A DNA stretch of 64,000 nt from the NCBI GenBank assembly GCA_037957365.1, contig JARHVA010001426.1, positions 587,501 to 651,500 of the forward strand. Direction: 5' to 3'. The notes under the pieces are model-generated. The model was not told the DNA's origin. It made no database searches and saw only the letters and a program-made list of their open reading frames with translations. The position numbers were made by a program, and so were the translations under genes. This stretch comes from Torreya grandis. Lineage: Eukaryota > Streptophyta > Pinopsida > Cupressales > Taxaceae. This document shows positions 1 to 12,399 of this stretch, piece after piece (within the stretch, counting starts at the first letter, position 1; each line of letters opens with the position of its first letter).

Positions 1-744
1 AAGATGCTAAACTGAGGGTTAAGTACTACTTTGGGGATGCTTAGGTATGTGTGTGGTCCATACAAAGGTTGGATAAGTGTCTAAATAGGACTTAAGATTG
101 GTCTAAGGTTAAGCTAGGGATGGGTGGTCTTAGTGGATTTAATATTTCCTTATCAAAATGGTCAACAAAATGGTCTATTACCACCTCAGCCATCATCCAA
201 TTTGAGAATGCAGACCTATCACTTGCTCTTATCTTTGGATGTACCTGAGGATTTATTTTTACTCCTTTTCCCTTCTCCATATAAACCTCTAGCATAAGCT
301 TTAGCAAACATTCTTCACCCCACTCCATTTCCTAGACCTATTGTAACACAAAGATAATACCAACTTTGGTCTAGAATGGAAAAAAATATTATAAGCTTCT
401 CCCTTGGTATGTGTAGACTCCTCACACATCCCAATGCACTCTTTGAAATGATAGACTAACATAAATGTCATTCCATTCGATCATCTCCCTTATGTCAACC
501 TACACCTCATGCCAAGTCCACACATTATATTTCTAACACCTTAATCACATATCCCAATCATTACCAACAAATAAGGATTGAAAAGAAAAGGATTAAAAGT
601 TTAAAAGGCTATAAATTATTCATCTACATTTTTTTACTATCACAACCCCAAATGCATGGTATTCCCCATCTATATTTCATGCCTTGGATTAATAATTTCA
701 TAACCCATCCAAAAAGGAGAAGGCCCATTCCACATAATTCTCAT
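1..744. other. Unassigned DNA
   Basis: No gene can be supported here. A 78-codon minus-strand frame (92-328) has a mixed, protein-like composition but no motif I recognise and no clear link to the LINE relic that follows. It could be downstream sequence of that LINE. Confidence 0.3.
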
Positions 745-1130
745 GTTTTTCTCTTAGATTTATAGCTACATTGACAACCCAATCAACCATTGAGTTTCCT
801 TCCCTTTTTATATAACAAAATTTCGCTGAATTAAGTAGCCTCCTCATATCTTTTAATTATTCCAAGATTATATGAATCTTCCATACCTTGGCTCTACCAA
901 AGATTATCGCATTGATGATAATATGGGAGTAACCTTCAACAATCAAATCCTTTTAACCATTATCAACTGAAACCTAGATACCTCTTAACACTATCCAAGA
1001 TTCTCCTAGATAATTTGTCTCTACCCCTAGCTCTTGAGAGAAGATTAATAGAGGCTAGCCATGATTGCCATAGAAAATTCAACCAACCCCTACCTTACCA
1101 TAATTACCTTTAGATGCCCGTCAAAATTAT
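745..1130 (-). pseudogene. LINE RNase H domain relic
   Basis: This is the C-terminal RNase H module (RVT_3 type) found at the end of ORF2 in plant L1-type LINEs, where it helps remove RNA during target-primed reverse transcription. On the minus strand the frame opens with FDG at 1117-1125. After a one-base shift it continues S-K-G-N-Y-G-K-V-G-V-G, the usual SKGNPGKAG-like strand. Further on come L-I-V-E-G-Y-S (family: EGDS, so the catalytic Asp is now Tyr), I-I-I-N-A and Y-I-K-R-E-G-N-S-M-V-D (family: REGNxxAD). Several stops interrupt it. No RT or zinc-finger part was found upstream, so it is either 5'-truncated or the rest has decayed. The family call is fairly sure; the borders are not. 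Confidence 0.6.
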
Positions 1131-3300
1131 ATATTATATTTCCTTTCCTTAGGGGCCTCCAATGCTGAATTGGGTTCTCTTGCTTTTGTTTGCTAGATAA
1201 ACCCCTTATTAAGCATTAAGGCAATGTTGAATGAATAAGAGTGATAAATATGTTACATGGATGGCAAGGTTAACTCCCAAATTTAATCTTAGGAATATAT
1301 CTTTATTCTTCCATGCATATTTACATATTAATAGAGTAGGTTTTGAAGCATGTAAATTGTTTCAAATTCTACAATTACTTTATTATTTGACTTGTCAATA
1401 ACTATGAAATGATTTTGTGTTTGTTAAAATTTTGTTTTTAATTTTTTGTATACTTGTTAGCTAGTTTCTGATCGTGTGAGTGGGAAGGTAAATTATTTTC
1501 AACTATCAATAAGGGAAACAAATTTAATGGAGATGATGCATCAGACCTTGAAATGAAATTTAAATCCAACACTATTAAAATAGAGGTAGGAAAATAGAGA
1601 AAACATCATCATTAAGTTTTGAAGATTAATGTATTGTAAATAAAGGATCAACAAATGGTTAGAAAAAAGCAAATAATAAGGAAATAAACTAGAGGAAAGG
1701 CCCCTTACAAGTAGATGGAAATAAAGGATGCTCACATATCTACACTTATAATTGGAAGAATAAAGAAGCCTCACAGGTTTGGGCCCAACACTATCACCCT
1801 TTGGGAGATGTAACATTACCATAATAGTACTAAACTACTACTAAGAAAGTGGCCTATCCAAAACCTTACAAGGGAATTAACAGAGGTTTAAGACCAAATT
1901 GAGGTTCTAGATATCCATAGTGGTTGAATTGTAAGAATAAACATATGATTATTTGGTTTATTTGTTTGAGGACACTAATTTATGTGCCATCCATGCCAGG
2001 AAGGTCACCATCATGCCAAAATACATCTAACTCACTCATTGCATTCCTCATGAAAGGAATTAATTTGTCTCTTCTATTTTTTATTTCTAACCACACCAAT
2101 CCTACCTCTAGGGTTTTTTATTCCTTCAACTTATCTTTTGATAAAATTGGTGAATCCCTAGGAAAATAATAATTCTTCAAATATGTAGTAGATCCATTTG
2201 AATATCTTAACATGCCTTCATCCTGATCAGTTGATTTACTTTTAGAAACTAAAATTTTAGACTCTTAAATTCTAAGAATTAGGTGAACATCTTTCTTGAC
2301 TGATGATAAAGGAATTATCCACTTGAAAATAAATTTTGATGGTAGCCTTAACAAAAAAGCATTAGAAACATACTTTTCAATTATTTTTTTGCCTTCTCAT
2401 TTTTTTTCTTCTTTGGCTGTCTTCTTGAAGAATGTATAGTTGTAGGAAAATTTTGATCTCTTTTTGAGATTTTCCTTATGATTACATATTCCTTAAGTTA
2501 CTCTTTATTTTTCTCATGGTATTGATTCCACACATTCTTGGTATGATGTTTATGATTATTTATAGTATATTTTAAAAATCGATTACATTTTTTCATTTTT
2601 TCTAGGTTTTTTTGGAATAGTAGACAAAGTCTGCTTAAATAGATCAATAATCTCATATTAAATAAATAATTTATTTAGTCCAAGAGTATCTCCACTCTTT
2701 GGAGATGAAATTCAAGATCCCTTTACTTATGCAGGAGAAGATATCTAAGAATGCTAATAAACTCTTTTGATGTGATTTACATTTTTAATTTTTACATTAT
2801 CTTTTTAGAATTAAAATTATCCAGAACCATTTTAGACCCAACATCCTGTTGTATTTGATTTATAATGTATTTTCTTATCTTTTCTAAAAATATTAGAATT
2901 GGTTTCTACTTTTTAAAATAAAAAAACATTTTTGTGGGAAATATATCTTATTTGATAGTGTTTCCTTAGCATGTGATGAATCTACATTTTCTCTCTTTGC
3001 ATTCCCTGATGGATGGGATGCTTTTATATGCCTTGATGGATGAGATGCTGTAAAATAAAACATTAGGCTTCCATGTTCAAGCTCTGCACATTTCATCAAG
3101 ATGCATCAAAATTGATGCCTATGTTGTTAATTAATATCCCAATGCTAGATACAAAATTCCTCTTATAATAACAAGTAAAGATATCTTCTCAAAATAAAAA
3201 GGAAGATAGATAAAAAATAAATTCTATACAAGAAAACAATGATGAAGCAATAAAAGACAAAACAATAAACTAAACTGCGAATAGAGAACCAAGAAATTAT
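1131..3300. other. Unassigned AT-rich DNA
   Basis: Only short open frames occur (for example 1541-1822 minus and 1924-2169 plus), none with a recognisable domain. A short plus-strand string I-N-F-D-G-S near 2335 recalls the start of the LINE RNase H domain, but nothing around it supports this. Confidence 0.3.
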
Positions 3301-3525
3301 GAGGTTGAATACCAATTTTTATGTGAGCCTATATGCTCATATTTTAAGTAATTATCATTAGAGATCAAGAATTAAATGATAGATAGTGGAATAGGGAACT
3401 TATAAATGAAATGAGGCTCAATACCAATTCTTATATGAGTTTATAAACTCATATTTTAAGTAATTATCATTGGACATCAAGAATTAAATGATAGATAGTG
3501 GAATAGAGAACTTATCAATGATAGG
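3301..3525. repeat. 112-bp tandem duplication
   Basis: Two adjacent copies of about 112 bp differ at only a few positions. The same run beginning CTCATATTTTAAGTAATTAT occurs at 3336 and again at 3448, each followed by a nearly identical 70-base tract. The similarity suggests a fairly recent local duplication. Confidence 0.8.
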
Positions 3526-4319
3526 ATAAGTTCCTACATGTGTGAGAAGCACATAAGGTAGAGGATGAATAAGACATGATTTTTTTGAGGTAGAAAGAGA
3601 GAGTCTTCATCATGGAAGACCAGCCAAGCGTGAGATCTAAAGGTGCAAATATGAGTAAATTGAGGTAGAGGTGATGTCTAAGAAGGACCCTAGGTAGAGG
3701 GAAACATCTAATTTTGGAAATGCTATTAGAACCTATAGAAAATGGGAATGGCATGGGGATGAATCTCTCTTAGGGGACATGCACTTTATTGGAAAATAAA
3801 TGTGTGCTATCAAGTTAGAACAAACTATGGAAAGATAAGTTGAAGTTCCCAAGAATGAAGAATACATATAACGAGAGGCTACCATGGATATTCCCAATTC
3901 CCTTCTAATTGAAGTATATGCCTGGGCACTTTTTTCACAACTAAAATAAATCAACCAAGATGTTGAACATCTCTTAGGCATATGATATTTTTTAGCATAG
4001 GAAGGAGAAAAACATGTGTTACAACATATAATTCCTTACCAACCAATTAGATCGATTGTCTCACATCCCATAAAATTAATGGGTTCAATGATGTATAGCA
4101 TGCCATCGATGGGAGGGAGTCAAATACCTCAGATAAGTAGTACAACACAAGGTAGAATGGTAGGAGATGGATGATCAATGATAAGCCAGTAGGTCATCAA
4201 AATGAGAGGAGTTGTAGTACAACCTATTATCAGAACTAGTAAAGCTGCACCAACAATAGGAGGAATGAGAGGCATCCTTAGAAGAAGCCAAAGTTTAGTT
4301 GTACCTTCATCCAGTGCAT
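3500..4319 (-). pseudogene. Possible gag continuation of a minus-strand LTR element
   Basis: Downstream of the gag-like start at 4591, minus-strand frames at 3733-3981 and 3515-3754 have moderate length and a mixed composition. No gag, zinc-knuckle or protease motif is visible in them. They are placed here only because they lie in the expected position and orientation. They may be unrelated. Confidence 0.2.
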
Positions 4320-4591
4320 TAATATAACATGCCTCAAATAGTCATCCTCATAATTACATAGAGGAATCTATCTTTAAGTTTAATGACCTCTTATTTTGTG
4401 ACTTGGTTCTCAAGTTCTTCTAATACTTAAACATCAATTTCATCATCCGCCACCCTAATGTCTCAACATTTCATGATCTCCATACCCTCTATATGGTTCC
4501 TCATATCCCTCATCAATCCATCCAAGTCTATAGGACTTGACGCTCTAGATATTCTTAGTGTTATCCTATTGAAGCTTTTTTTGGGTGCCAT
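4320..4591 (-). pseudogene. Gag-like ORF start of an LTR retrotransposon
   Basis: The minus-strand ATG at 4589-4591 opens M-A-P-K-K-S-F-N-R-I-T-L-R-I-S-R, then a charged stretch with D-L-D-G-L-M-R-D-M-R and E-E-L-E-N-Q-V-T-K. A basic start followed by a helical, Glu-rich region is common in plant Ty3/gypsy gag proteins. Three stops fall at positions that could once have been Gln. It starts about 45 bases inside a primer-site-like sequence and an LTR-like end, which supports the reading. There is no zinc knuckle to settle the family. Confidence 0.4.
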
Positions 4592-4633
4592 TTTCAAAAA
4601 AATCATAGAACAAGTGATAAACTTTGCACCTGT

Positions 4634-4650
4634 CACTCATGCCAAATTAT
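4634..4650 (-). other. Putative primer binding site next to an LTR end
   Basis: Read on the minus strand, an LTR-like end ...GGAGTCA is followed after a few bases by TTTGGCATGAGTGAC. This resembles the initiator-Met-tRNA primer site TGGTATCAGAGC with a few changes. The gag-like ATG lies just beyond. The match is imperfect. Confidence 0.35.
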
Positions 4651-5359
4651 GACTCCAATAATTTCTACCCACACTCATAAATACATAAAATATATTATAC
4701 ATTCTCACCTAAAAATAAGAAATCTTTATTTGATAACAAATGATGCAATCATGTTTATGGGTTTCAATGAAGGGATGCCTTAGACCATACAACCTTTAAA
4801 ATTATGCAGTGGAAATAATACAATAAAATATAAAAATAATTAAACTTAGTTATTTACTATACTTGAAAAAATGGAAATACAAATTTCACACACGATGCCA
4901 ATAACATAGCAATCTCAAATGAGATGTGTTACAATGATCCTCAGATATTTTATTAATAATTCTAAATGCATTCGTACTAAATCCCTAGGTCTTCTATGAA
5001 TTGTATTTGAAATATCACAAAGTGGAGAATGCCATGGAGCATACCCACATGTGCAAACACATTTGGCACATGGAGTTATGTTGTCAAAGCGCAAGACAAA
5101 TCAGTTTTCCAAACATTTGTTGTATCTTTCCCACACCTAGCATCGAAATCTTGATCTGAACTATGCCATTATGGATTAAAACCTTTTGAAGATAGCCTTC
5201 TTGAAATAATTTTACATCCCAGAGTTTGAGTAATAGAGTATCATTACTTTAAATTGTGGCATCTTTAACTTATGGTGGAGTTTGAGGTGTTTGTTTCCGG
5301 TGCAGGTCCCTTTAGCATGACACAAGTAGGGCAATGGAGTTAATTCTTATTTGTAACAT
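4650..5359 (-). mobile_element. Putative 5' LTR of the minus-strand element
   Basis: If the primer site at 4634-4650 is real, the 5' LTR lies at higher coordinates. A plausible outer end is at 5359, where the minus strand starts TGTTACAAAT, giving an LTR of about 710 bp. An AATAAAG polyadenylation-like word lies near 4730. No partner LTR was recognised in the window, so the outer border is a guess. Confidence 0.25.
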
Positions 5360-6532
5360 TTAGCGAAAAAAATTTGTAAAAAAAATAGAGTTAATCAATC
5401 AAATGATTAATATCAAATTAAAGATAGTCATCTCAAGATGGATATATATCCATCCATCTTTCAAATAAATATATCTAAGATATATAAAATAAATGATTAT
5501 GTATTAAAAAATAGTCATAATTATAAGTAATTAAATATACACATAATGCAAATAAAGTGTTTAAAAATATAAATGACATATAATAAGGGACCTTCATAAT
5601 ACCCTAATTGCATGTTAGGATACCATTTTTAAAACTTAAATATTAAAAATAAGAAAAAGGAACATAGGAATACATGCATACATACACATACTATGTCATA
5701 TCGTCCTTTTTAAGTATTATTTTTGTGGGTTTCAATAACGTTAGCCATTTGGATAACTGCCATATGGCATTGTTGGCTATATTATTATGTGTATCCCATG
5801 CTGGAATATTTATTTGCATCTTAGCTTTGAAATTTTTGAAGATGCTCCCGTTTAGTTATCAAATTACTGTTATAGAGAAATAACATTTTCCTGGTACGTG
5901 TTTAACATATAATTTATGTTGCTTTTATTTCAAGAGCTGTTCTAATGGCCTCTATATGGTTTTATGGATTAAATTCTAATTTTTATTTCTTTAAAAATTA
6001 GCTTCACATATATATTATAAATCTCTTAAGTAGTAAGTTTGTAGTTGAATTTGAAGGTTGTACTAAGATATTGTGGTAGCATGTTCATTATTTTTTGTCT
6101 TATTCTTTCTTATGCGTTTTATGTTCACCTTACTTTTTAAATCATTTGACATACTTTTCAAATTAAAGATATCTCTTTTGGTTTTTTAAAGAGACTTTAT
6201 AATATTGATTTGTAATTCAAGTTACAAACATTTTTTTATAATATTGCCTCGAAAAAATATACCAAAAACTTTCATAATACTGTCCTTTTCCTTTCTCTTC
6301 CACACCCTTTTGTATCAAACAATTATTGTGATATTTATTTTTCCTGTGATTCTGTCTCTTCTATCGTGGGGGAGTATTTAAACATTACTCATTACTTTAT
6401 GGAGAAGAAAATAATTTAATACTTAAATGAGATTTTTTCACAAAACTGTCCATAAATAAAAATCTAGCACTCAAAGCTTTGCTCGTAAAAGTATCGTACT
6501 TTAAAACTATGGTAATTATTCTTCACTAAACA
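5360..6532. other. Unassigned AT-rich DNA
   Basis: Low-complexity AT-rich sequence. A 69-codon plus-strand frame (5674-5883) reads as a hydrophobic peptide without recognisable features and is probably chance. Confidence 0.3.
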
Positions 6533-6842
6533 CTTTTATAATTTTCTACTTTTCCCTATTTATATTTATTCATAATTTCTTACGTATGTATTTTAGGATG
6601 GTGTAAGATATGTATTTTAGGATCGTGTAGGATAAAACCTCGATTGTAATTTATATCTATTCATAATTTCCCACCACTTATTTTTTACTTTTATAATTTT
6701 TTACTTTTCTTTATTAATATTTATTCATAACTTCCTATCATGTATTTTAAGAATTAAATAATGTATTATGTAAGATAAAACTTTGATTTTAATTTATGGT
6801 TAATTTGTTCAACAAGAATTCACACTTTCTTCTCTGATACAA
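6533..6842. repeat. 155-bp degenerate tandem duplication
   Basis: The stretch beginning CTTTTATAATTTT at 6533 recurs at 6688 with the same order of following blocks (TATTTATTCATAA, ATGTATTTTA, GATAAAAC). The period is 155 bp over two copies, with more divergence than the duplication at 3.3 kb. A short extra copy of the word TATGTATTTTAGGAT lies inside the first unit. Confidence 0.65.
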
Positions 6843-9800
6843 TTTAGAAAATGAAAAACCACAAATTATCTATTAAAAAGATAATTTGTTTAAATTAGGA
6901 AAAGTGAAAAAAATGGTAGTTAATATAATATTTAAAAAGTCTATATATAAAATTAATCATTAATAATATTTAATTATAATTTTGTGTATAATAATTTCTA
7001 TGACAAAGATTTCAATAACTTTGAAAAATTTCCAGAATTTTCAAACATTTCAATGATTTTCACTCCCTAAAATTATCAAAAAATGAAAAAAAAACCAAAA
7101 AAAAACAAAAGAATAGTGGCAAAGCAACAATATATGAAATGGAAAAAATGAAGCAAAATAATAATCAAAGATATTTCCTGGTTGGTTGAAATTATGTCCA
7201 AGTTTAATTCACGCCTAAAACTTATAATTTTTTTAAGTTAAAACATATACCTTATATTTTTTTAACATTGTTTCTATTCAATTTTGGTGTATAACTTCAT
7301 TTAGGTGTTTAATTAGATTTATACATTTATATAAATTTGGGCATATAAGTAACTTTGGGTGTGCATCTAGATATTTTTTAAAGATAGAGATTACAGTTTA
7401 TGAGGATCTATAATGGCATCCACATTTGGATGGAAGCTTTAAAAATGTTTGGAATTTTCATTTATTGCCTTGGATATGTGTAATTTTTATTATGTGGATG
7501 TGTATACATTTGAAGGTAGAGTTGAATAAGATGGAAAATTTAAAAATGAGGTTTAAAAGGTTTTATTGAGATTATAATCTATTTTTTTATTTTTATATGT
7601 AATTTTTATGGTCTATCAATGAAGAATTCATATTATTCATATAATTAATTTTGTAGTTATATTGTGTTTATCAAGAACTTCATTTTTTAATAGGGTCTGC
7701 ATTGATGAAAAATAAATATTATATTTTTTCATCAACTATAAAAAAGTTTTTGATCACAATACATATCTGGTTTGTTCCCAGGACAACAAAAGATCCGATT
7801 TGAGCACATTACATTATATAGTTGGCTTGTTCCATCAACCACAAAAAATATAACTTGAACACCCTAACTTCCTATTTATGAAATAGTATATGCCAATACA
7901 ATAAAAAAAATAATATTAAAAACATAAATGAATGAAATACACAAAAGGTAAAATACTACTTTAAAGTATGCAAAACTATAAAAATACAAGACACAATTTG
8001 TTAAGTTGAGAAACTAGATAAACATAAGAAATATTGCATGTTACCTCTAGTCAAAGAGAGACATAGGGATATAGTTTTGTAGACACCTCTAAGAAGAAGA
8101 CTCAAACACCCTCACTTAGTGCATGGAGCCCCTCAACAGTAGTAATAGCCATATCAAGCCCAATAACAGATTCTCCCACATGTTTTTTGACATAATTTGG
8201 TAGATTCCTAGTACAAGGGCACCATTACTAAATATGGGGGAAGCCACCTTCTGTAACCTAACCATCCAAAAAAAGGGGTGCTAATAAGAATCAAGCAACT
8301 AAACTTTTTGTTTGTGGAAGGCTCCATTGGGCAAGTCGGTAACCACAAAGGGCCTTTAGGACCAAAGAACAAGAAGCTCTAGGATTAGGATGATTGTAGG
8401 GGATGTGGGGAAAGACTTTGAGTTATAATTCCTCTTTGGACCCATTTAATCATCCTTTTTTGTGATGTAATCTTTTATAATCTCTAAATGAGTAAAAGTT
8501 TTAATACACCTTCATGGTAATCTTAACTATATCTCTACCAACTTGGGTTAGTTTTAGTGGTACTGCTGGACTCATAAGATGCTTACCAAGATTGTGATAA
8601 TTTGAAAAGAAAGCACTCTCATGTAATGGAATCCAAATTTTTTTGGGGCATATTGATATTATACATTGTGAATCTGTTGTGATAACACCATTTTTGACCT
8701 TTCAAATAAGGCATTGTTATAGAATGTAGTTGAGATCATAACATACTTGTGTCATGGGTATATATTTTAAATTGTGCCTTTATGTTTTCACTTGGTCAAA
8801 AATTTTTTGTCATAAAGTAACTGATTAATTGAGTAAATGGGCCATGTTTTGATGCATACATTAATACTTTTTCTCAGTTAATTATAGTGATAGCCTTGTA
8901 TTAAAGGCATCACATTGTTATAATTTTAAGTGTTTGATTTAATGTAAGAGGATTTAGTCTTGATATTATTATAAAATGCAGAGTAATTGTTGATAGTTGA
9001 CATATTATTCATAAAATAACTTTTGCATCATGTAAAAGAGGCTAACCATAATGCTTTAATAGGTTGACCATTAACCCTATAACCTTCTAAAATTTGTTGT
9101 GTTAATTTCGTTTGGAGGTCCAAACCTTCAAAATACCCTCCTTGCCTTTATGCATCTTAACCTTATATGTCGGAGTGACAATTCAATGGGTTCCTTTAGG
9201 GAATTTTGTGAGTGGTTCCTTAGGATTACGTAGTCTCTTGTACCTAAGACCACATTTTAGTATCAAATGAAGGGATCATGTATCCCTTATTATTGTTAGA
9301 CTCATTTAATTCCTTCTTTCTCTTTTAGAAACCACCGTAATCATATCAATGTTTCAATTGATGATTTTATGTACTTAAACTCAACTCGAAGTATGATTCA
9401 TTCTTTAAATTGATGTTATTACCTCACTTGGTGAATTCTAAATAGAAGTATCTATAAGAAGATGGGAATGTCATGCCCCATTATTGGTTTTGACTTATGT
9501 CTGATAGTTGTTCTAGCTATCATTGTTCTATGCACATGTTTTTTCTATTTGTAGGTGCATCATGGGGATCTTGTATGTTCTTCGATGGTATAATAAATAG
9601 TTGAAATGATTATATATCTTGATGTTTTAAAAATTATATCACCCATTGTTTAAGTATATGTCTCTTAGGGCACACATTGACATCATTCTTTGTCTAAATT
9701 ATTGTGCCAACCCAATATTGTGGAAGTATTTTAGGTTGGTCTTGATCTACACATAGGTTGTATTAATCAATTTTGAATATCCTTGTTATACACAACCCAT

Positions 9801-10729
9801 TGATAATCAGGAAAATTTCCTTACCTATAGTAATTATAGAACTAACTATGTCATGCACATAGTAGTATGTTTATCGCATAGGATTTTATCTCTCCATAAA
9901 CATGTTTTGATTAGACTGTCTAACCATGGCATAATTAAATTGGTTTTTGGACATGATTCATTGTAGATTAAATTTTTGATGGATAGGGATGGGTGTATGT
10001 TGTACATTGTCATATCATGAGATCTTATATGTAAATGTTAGCAATTGTTGCTTGCTTCATGACACATATCACTATTCTCATTAAGTATCTTGATATTCTA
10101 TTAACATAGATAGTTGACATTATTTGTATTGCATGTGCATGTTGATTATATTTACTTTGACTAACTTGATATAGATAGTTAACTAAATTTCTAGTTAAAG
10201 CTATATATTGTATTGAATACATTAAAAATTGTATTATTTTTTTCTCATCTTATATTATGATATGATTTAAGATTTAGACGCAGCTAATAGGGATTGAGAA
10301 ATATTGATGATTAGTCATGATCTAGCTAGATGTTTGGTTATTATTAATGTTTATTTGGATAATGATTATGATTTAGTTTATATATGATGTCTAAATTTGT
10401 ATGGATTAATCATGTGATTATTTGTGTTGACTCTAAATAATGTATGTATTTTTATATAGTAGGTTATGTTATCATAACCATGTATGTTATTGGTTGATAC
10501 TCTTACAATATGTCGGATGTCGACAAGAAGTATACTACTAGGATGCCTAGGAATAACTGAGTGTTGTGACACTCATTAGTTCTCCTAGGAGTTGAAGGGA
10601 AGTAGATGGTTATGGGGCCATTCTTGACTCTCCTCATATAGTCTTCATAGATCAATATAAGTATTTAAATCTTCTTCCAAGTAAAGGGGTACCATACTCA
10701 AGAAAAGAGAAGACATTATCTCTAGTAGG
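6843..10729. other. Unassigned AT-rich DNA
   Basis: No gene, terminal repeat or domain was recognised. Open frames are short on both strands and look like chance. Confidence 0.3.
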
Positions 10730-11040
10730 AAGTTATCCTATTACGAGTTTTATTTCTTACTTTCACCTTTTCAAAACCATGCGGGAGTCTTGGGTAGAAC
10801 ATATGTTAGGTATAGTAGATGGGTATCCTACTAAGACTTGTAATTCCTATTTTACATGTTGATAGGAAATCATGTCATAGATTAAATAGATTTTAGCTCT
10901 AACATATGGATATCCTACTACAAGTTGTATTTCCTATTTTCCTTATTGATAATGAATGGCATCCCAAGTAGAATAGATGTTAGCTCTAGGATATGGGTTG
11001 TTTCAACGAGTTATAATTCCTATCATAATTCTTGATAGTG
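10730..11040. repeat. Degenerate 82-96-bp tandem repeat, about four copies
   Basis: The block TATCCTACTA-x-x-x-x-TTGTA-TTCCTATTTT recurs at about 10733, 10829, 10911 and, more diverged, 10996. Each is followed by a GATAGGAA/GATAATGA-like word and then a block like TAGATGTTAGCTCTAGGATATGG. Spacings are about 96, 82 and 85 bp, so this is an old minisatellite with unit-length drift. Confidence 0.6.
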
Positions 11041-12399
11041 ATTAGAGTCCAAATTAAACATATATGGGTGTTTTGATTGTGCAACAGTGTTGTAGATCTT
11101 CATGTTTCCTTCCCACAACTCATTAGGGATGATTGCACTATATTTTTAGAGGATTATCAACATGGTTGATATCATTTATATTAGTTACACCATATGGATT
11201 AGCTATGGACATATTCATATGATTGGTATAACATCTTGGACTTGGGGATTGATGAGGACCTTAAATGCCTAACTATGTCATATGGTTGGGAGGTAAGCTA
11301 CCCCTTCTGTCTACTTGCTAAGTTATTGCACTATGAAGAGGATGTTGTTTTGAAAGTCACATTTTCTATTGATACCTTTAAAATAAAGAAAATACTATTT
11401 TTAGTGCTTTTCAGGATTATATTTCTCTATGTTAGAGAAATAATAATCTCTATTAGTTTTACAAAGAATAATGATTCTTGAATATATTCTTATATAGCTT
11501 AATTTTTTCATCATAAAGAGAAAGACATATGAACAAAATAGGTATTTACTTGTTATTGATACTAATGTCTTATTGAAGCATAAATATATGTTGTATTAAA
11601 GCTTTACATCTTTGAAGATTTTTGCGGTGCTTTTCATAGCTCTCTTTAAGATACTAGTTTTATTTTTAAAGATATGCTAAGGGAAGGTGTATTTATGCAC
11701 TAGTTTGTTGTGTTATTTGTGCACTAATGAAGTGAATTTTATTAAAATAAAATTTCATGTTTTTATAAGGACTTAGACAAAATAGTTGTCTGGATTTAAT
11801 AAACATATAAAAATAAAACATAACCCTATTAACATAATCTTTAAAAAAAAACTTATAAATAGAAATAAGGTACATCAAATAAAATAAAATGCACAATCGA
11901 ATCAAAATAAACATGAAGGATGAAAAACCATTGAAATAATATGCACAAAAGAGAAAATTGTAATATTTAATAGATTGTGTATTTTATTTTATTATTATTT
12001 TTTTTATAGGGTGAAATGCTTTTGACTGGAGCTATGAACCTACATGGAACACAATTAGGGGCCAATTTCCTATTACTAGAGAAAGGAAGACAAAAGATAA
12101 GAAGCTCAAAGGGAATCACCTTCTAATAAATAAAACACCAAGAAAGAGGGGGGAAAGAAGAAGTGGGATCTATAGGTCTTTAACATGGTGGAAAATGTAA
12201 AAGATAGAAAACTAATAAGGGATAATCAAAATACCCCAAAAGCTTAAGTGGAATACCACATCACCCAAGATCCAGCTCTGCTAACCTTCCATTAGAAGGG
12301 ATTATCCAAAATTAGAATTGCCTATCTTCCTCACCTAGAATGGAGATTGTACAGGGTCCATTGGGAACCATTGCATATGAGTGAATGTCCTTTTTCTCT
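11041..12399. other. Unassigned DNA
   Basis: Two short open frames (11236-11481 plus, 11693-11914 minus) have AT-driven composition (Phe, Ile, Leu, Lys rich) and no motif. No other structure was seen. Confidence 0.3.

Noticed and set aside
2330..2370. I-N-F-D-G-S string as another LINE RNase H
   Set aside because: No following GNPG, EGDS or REGN block in any nearby frame; too short to stand alone.
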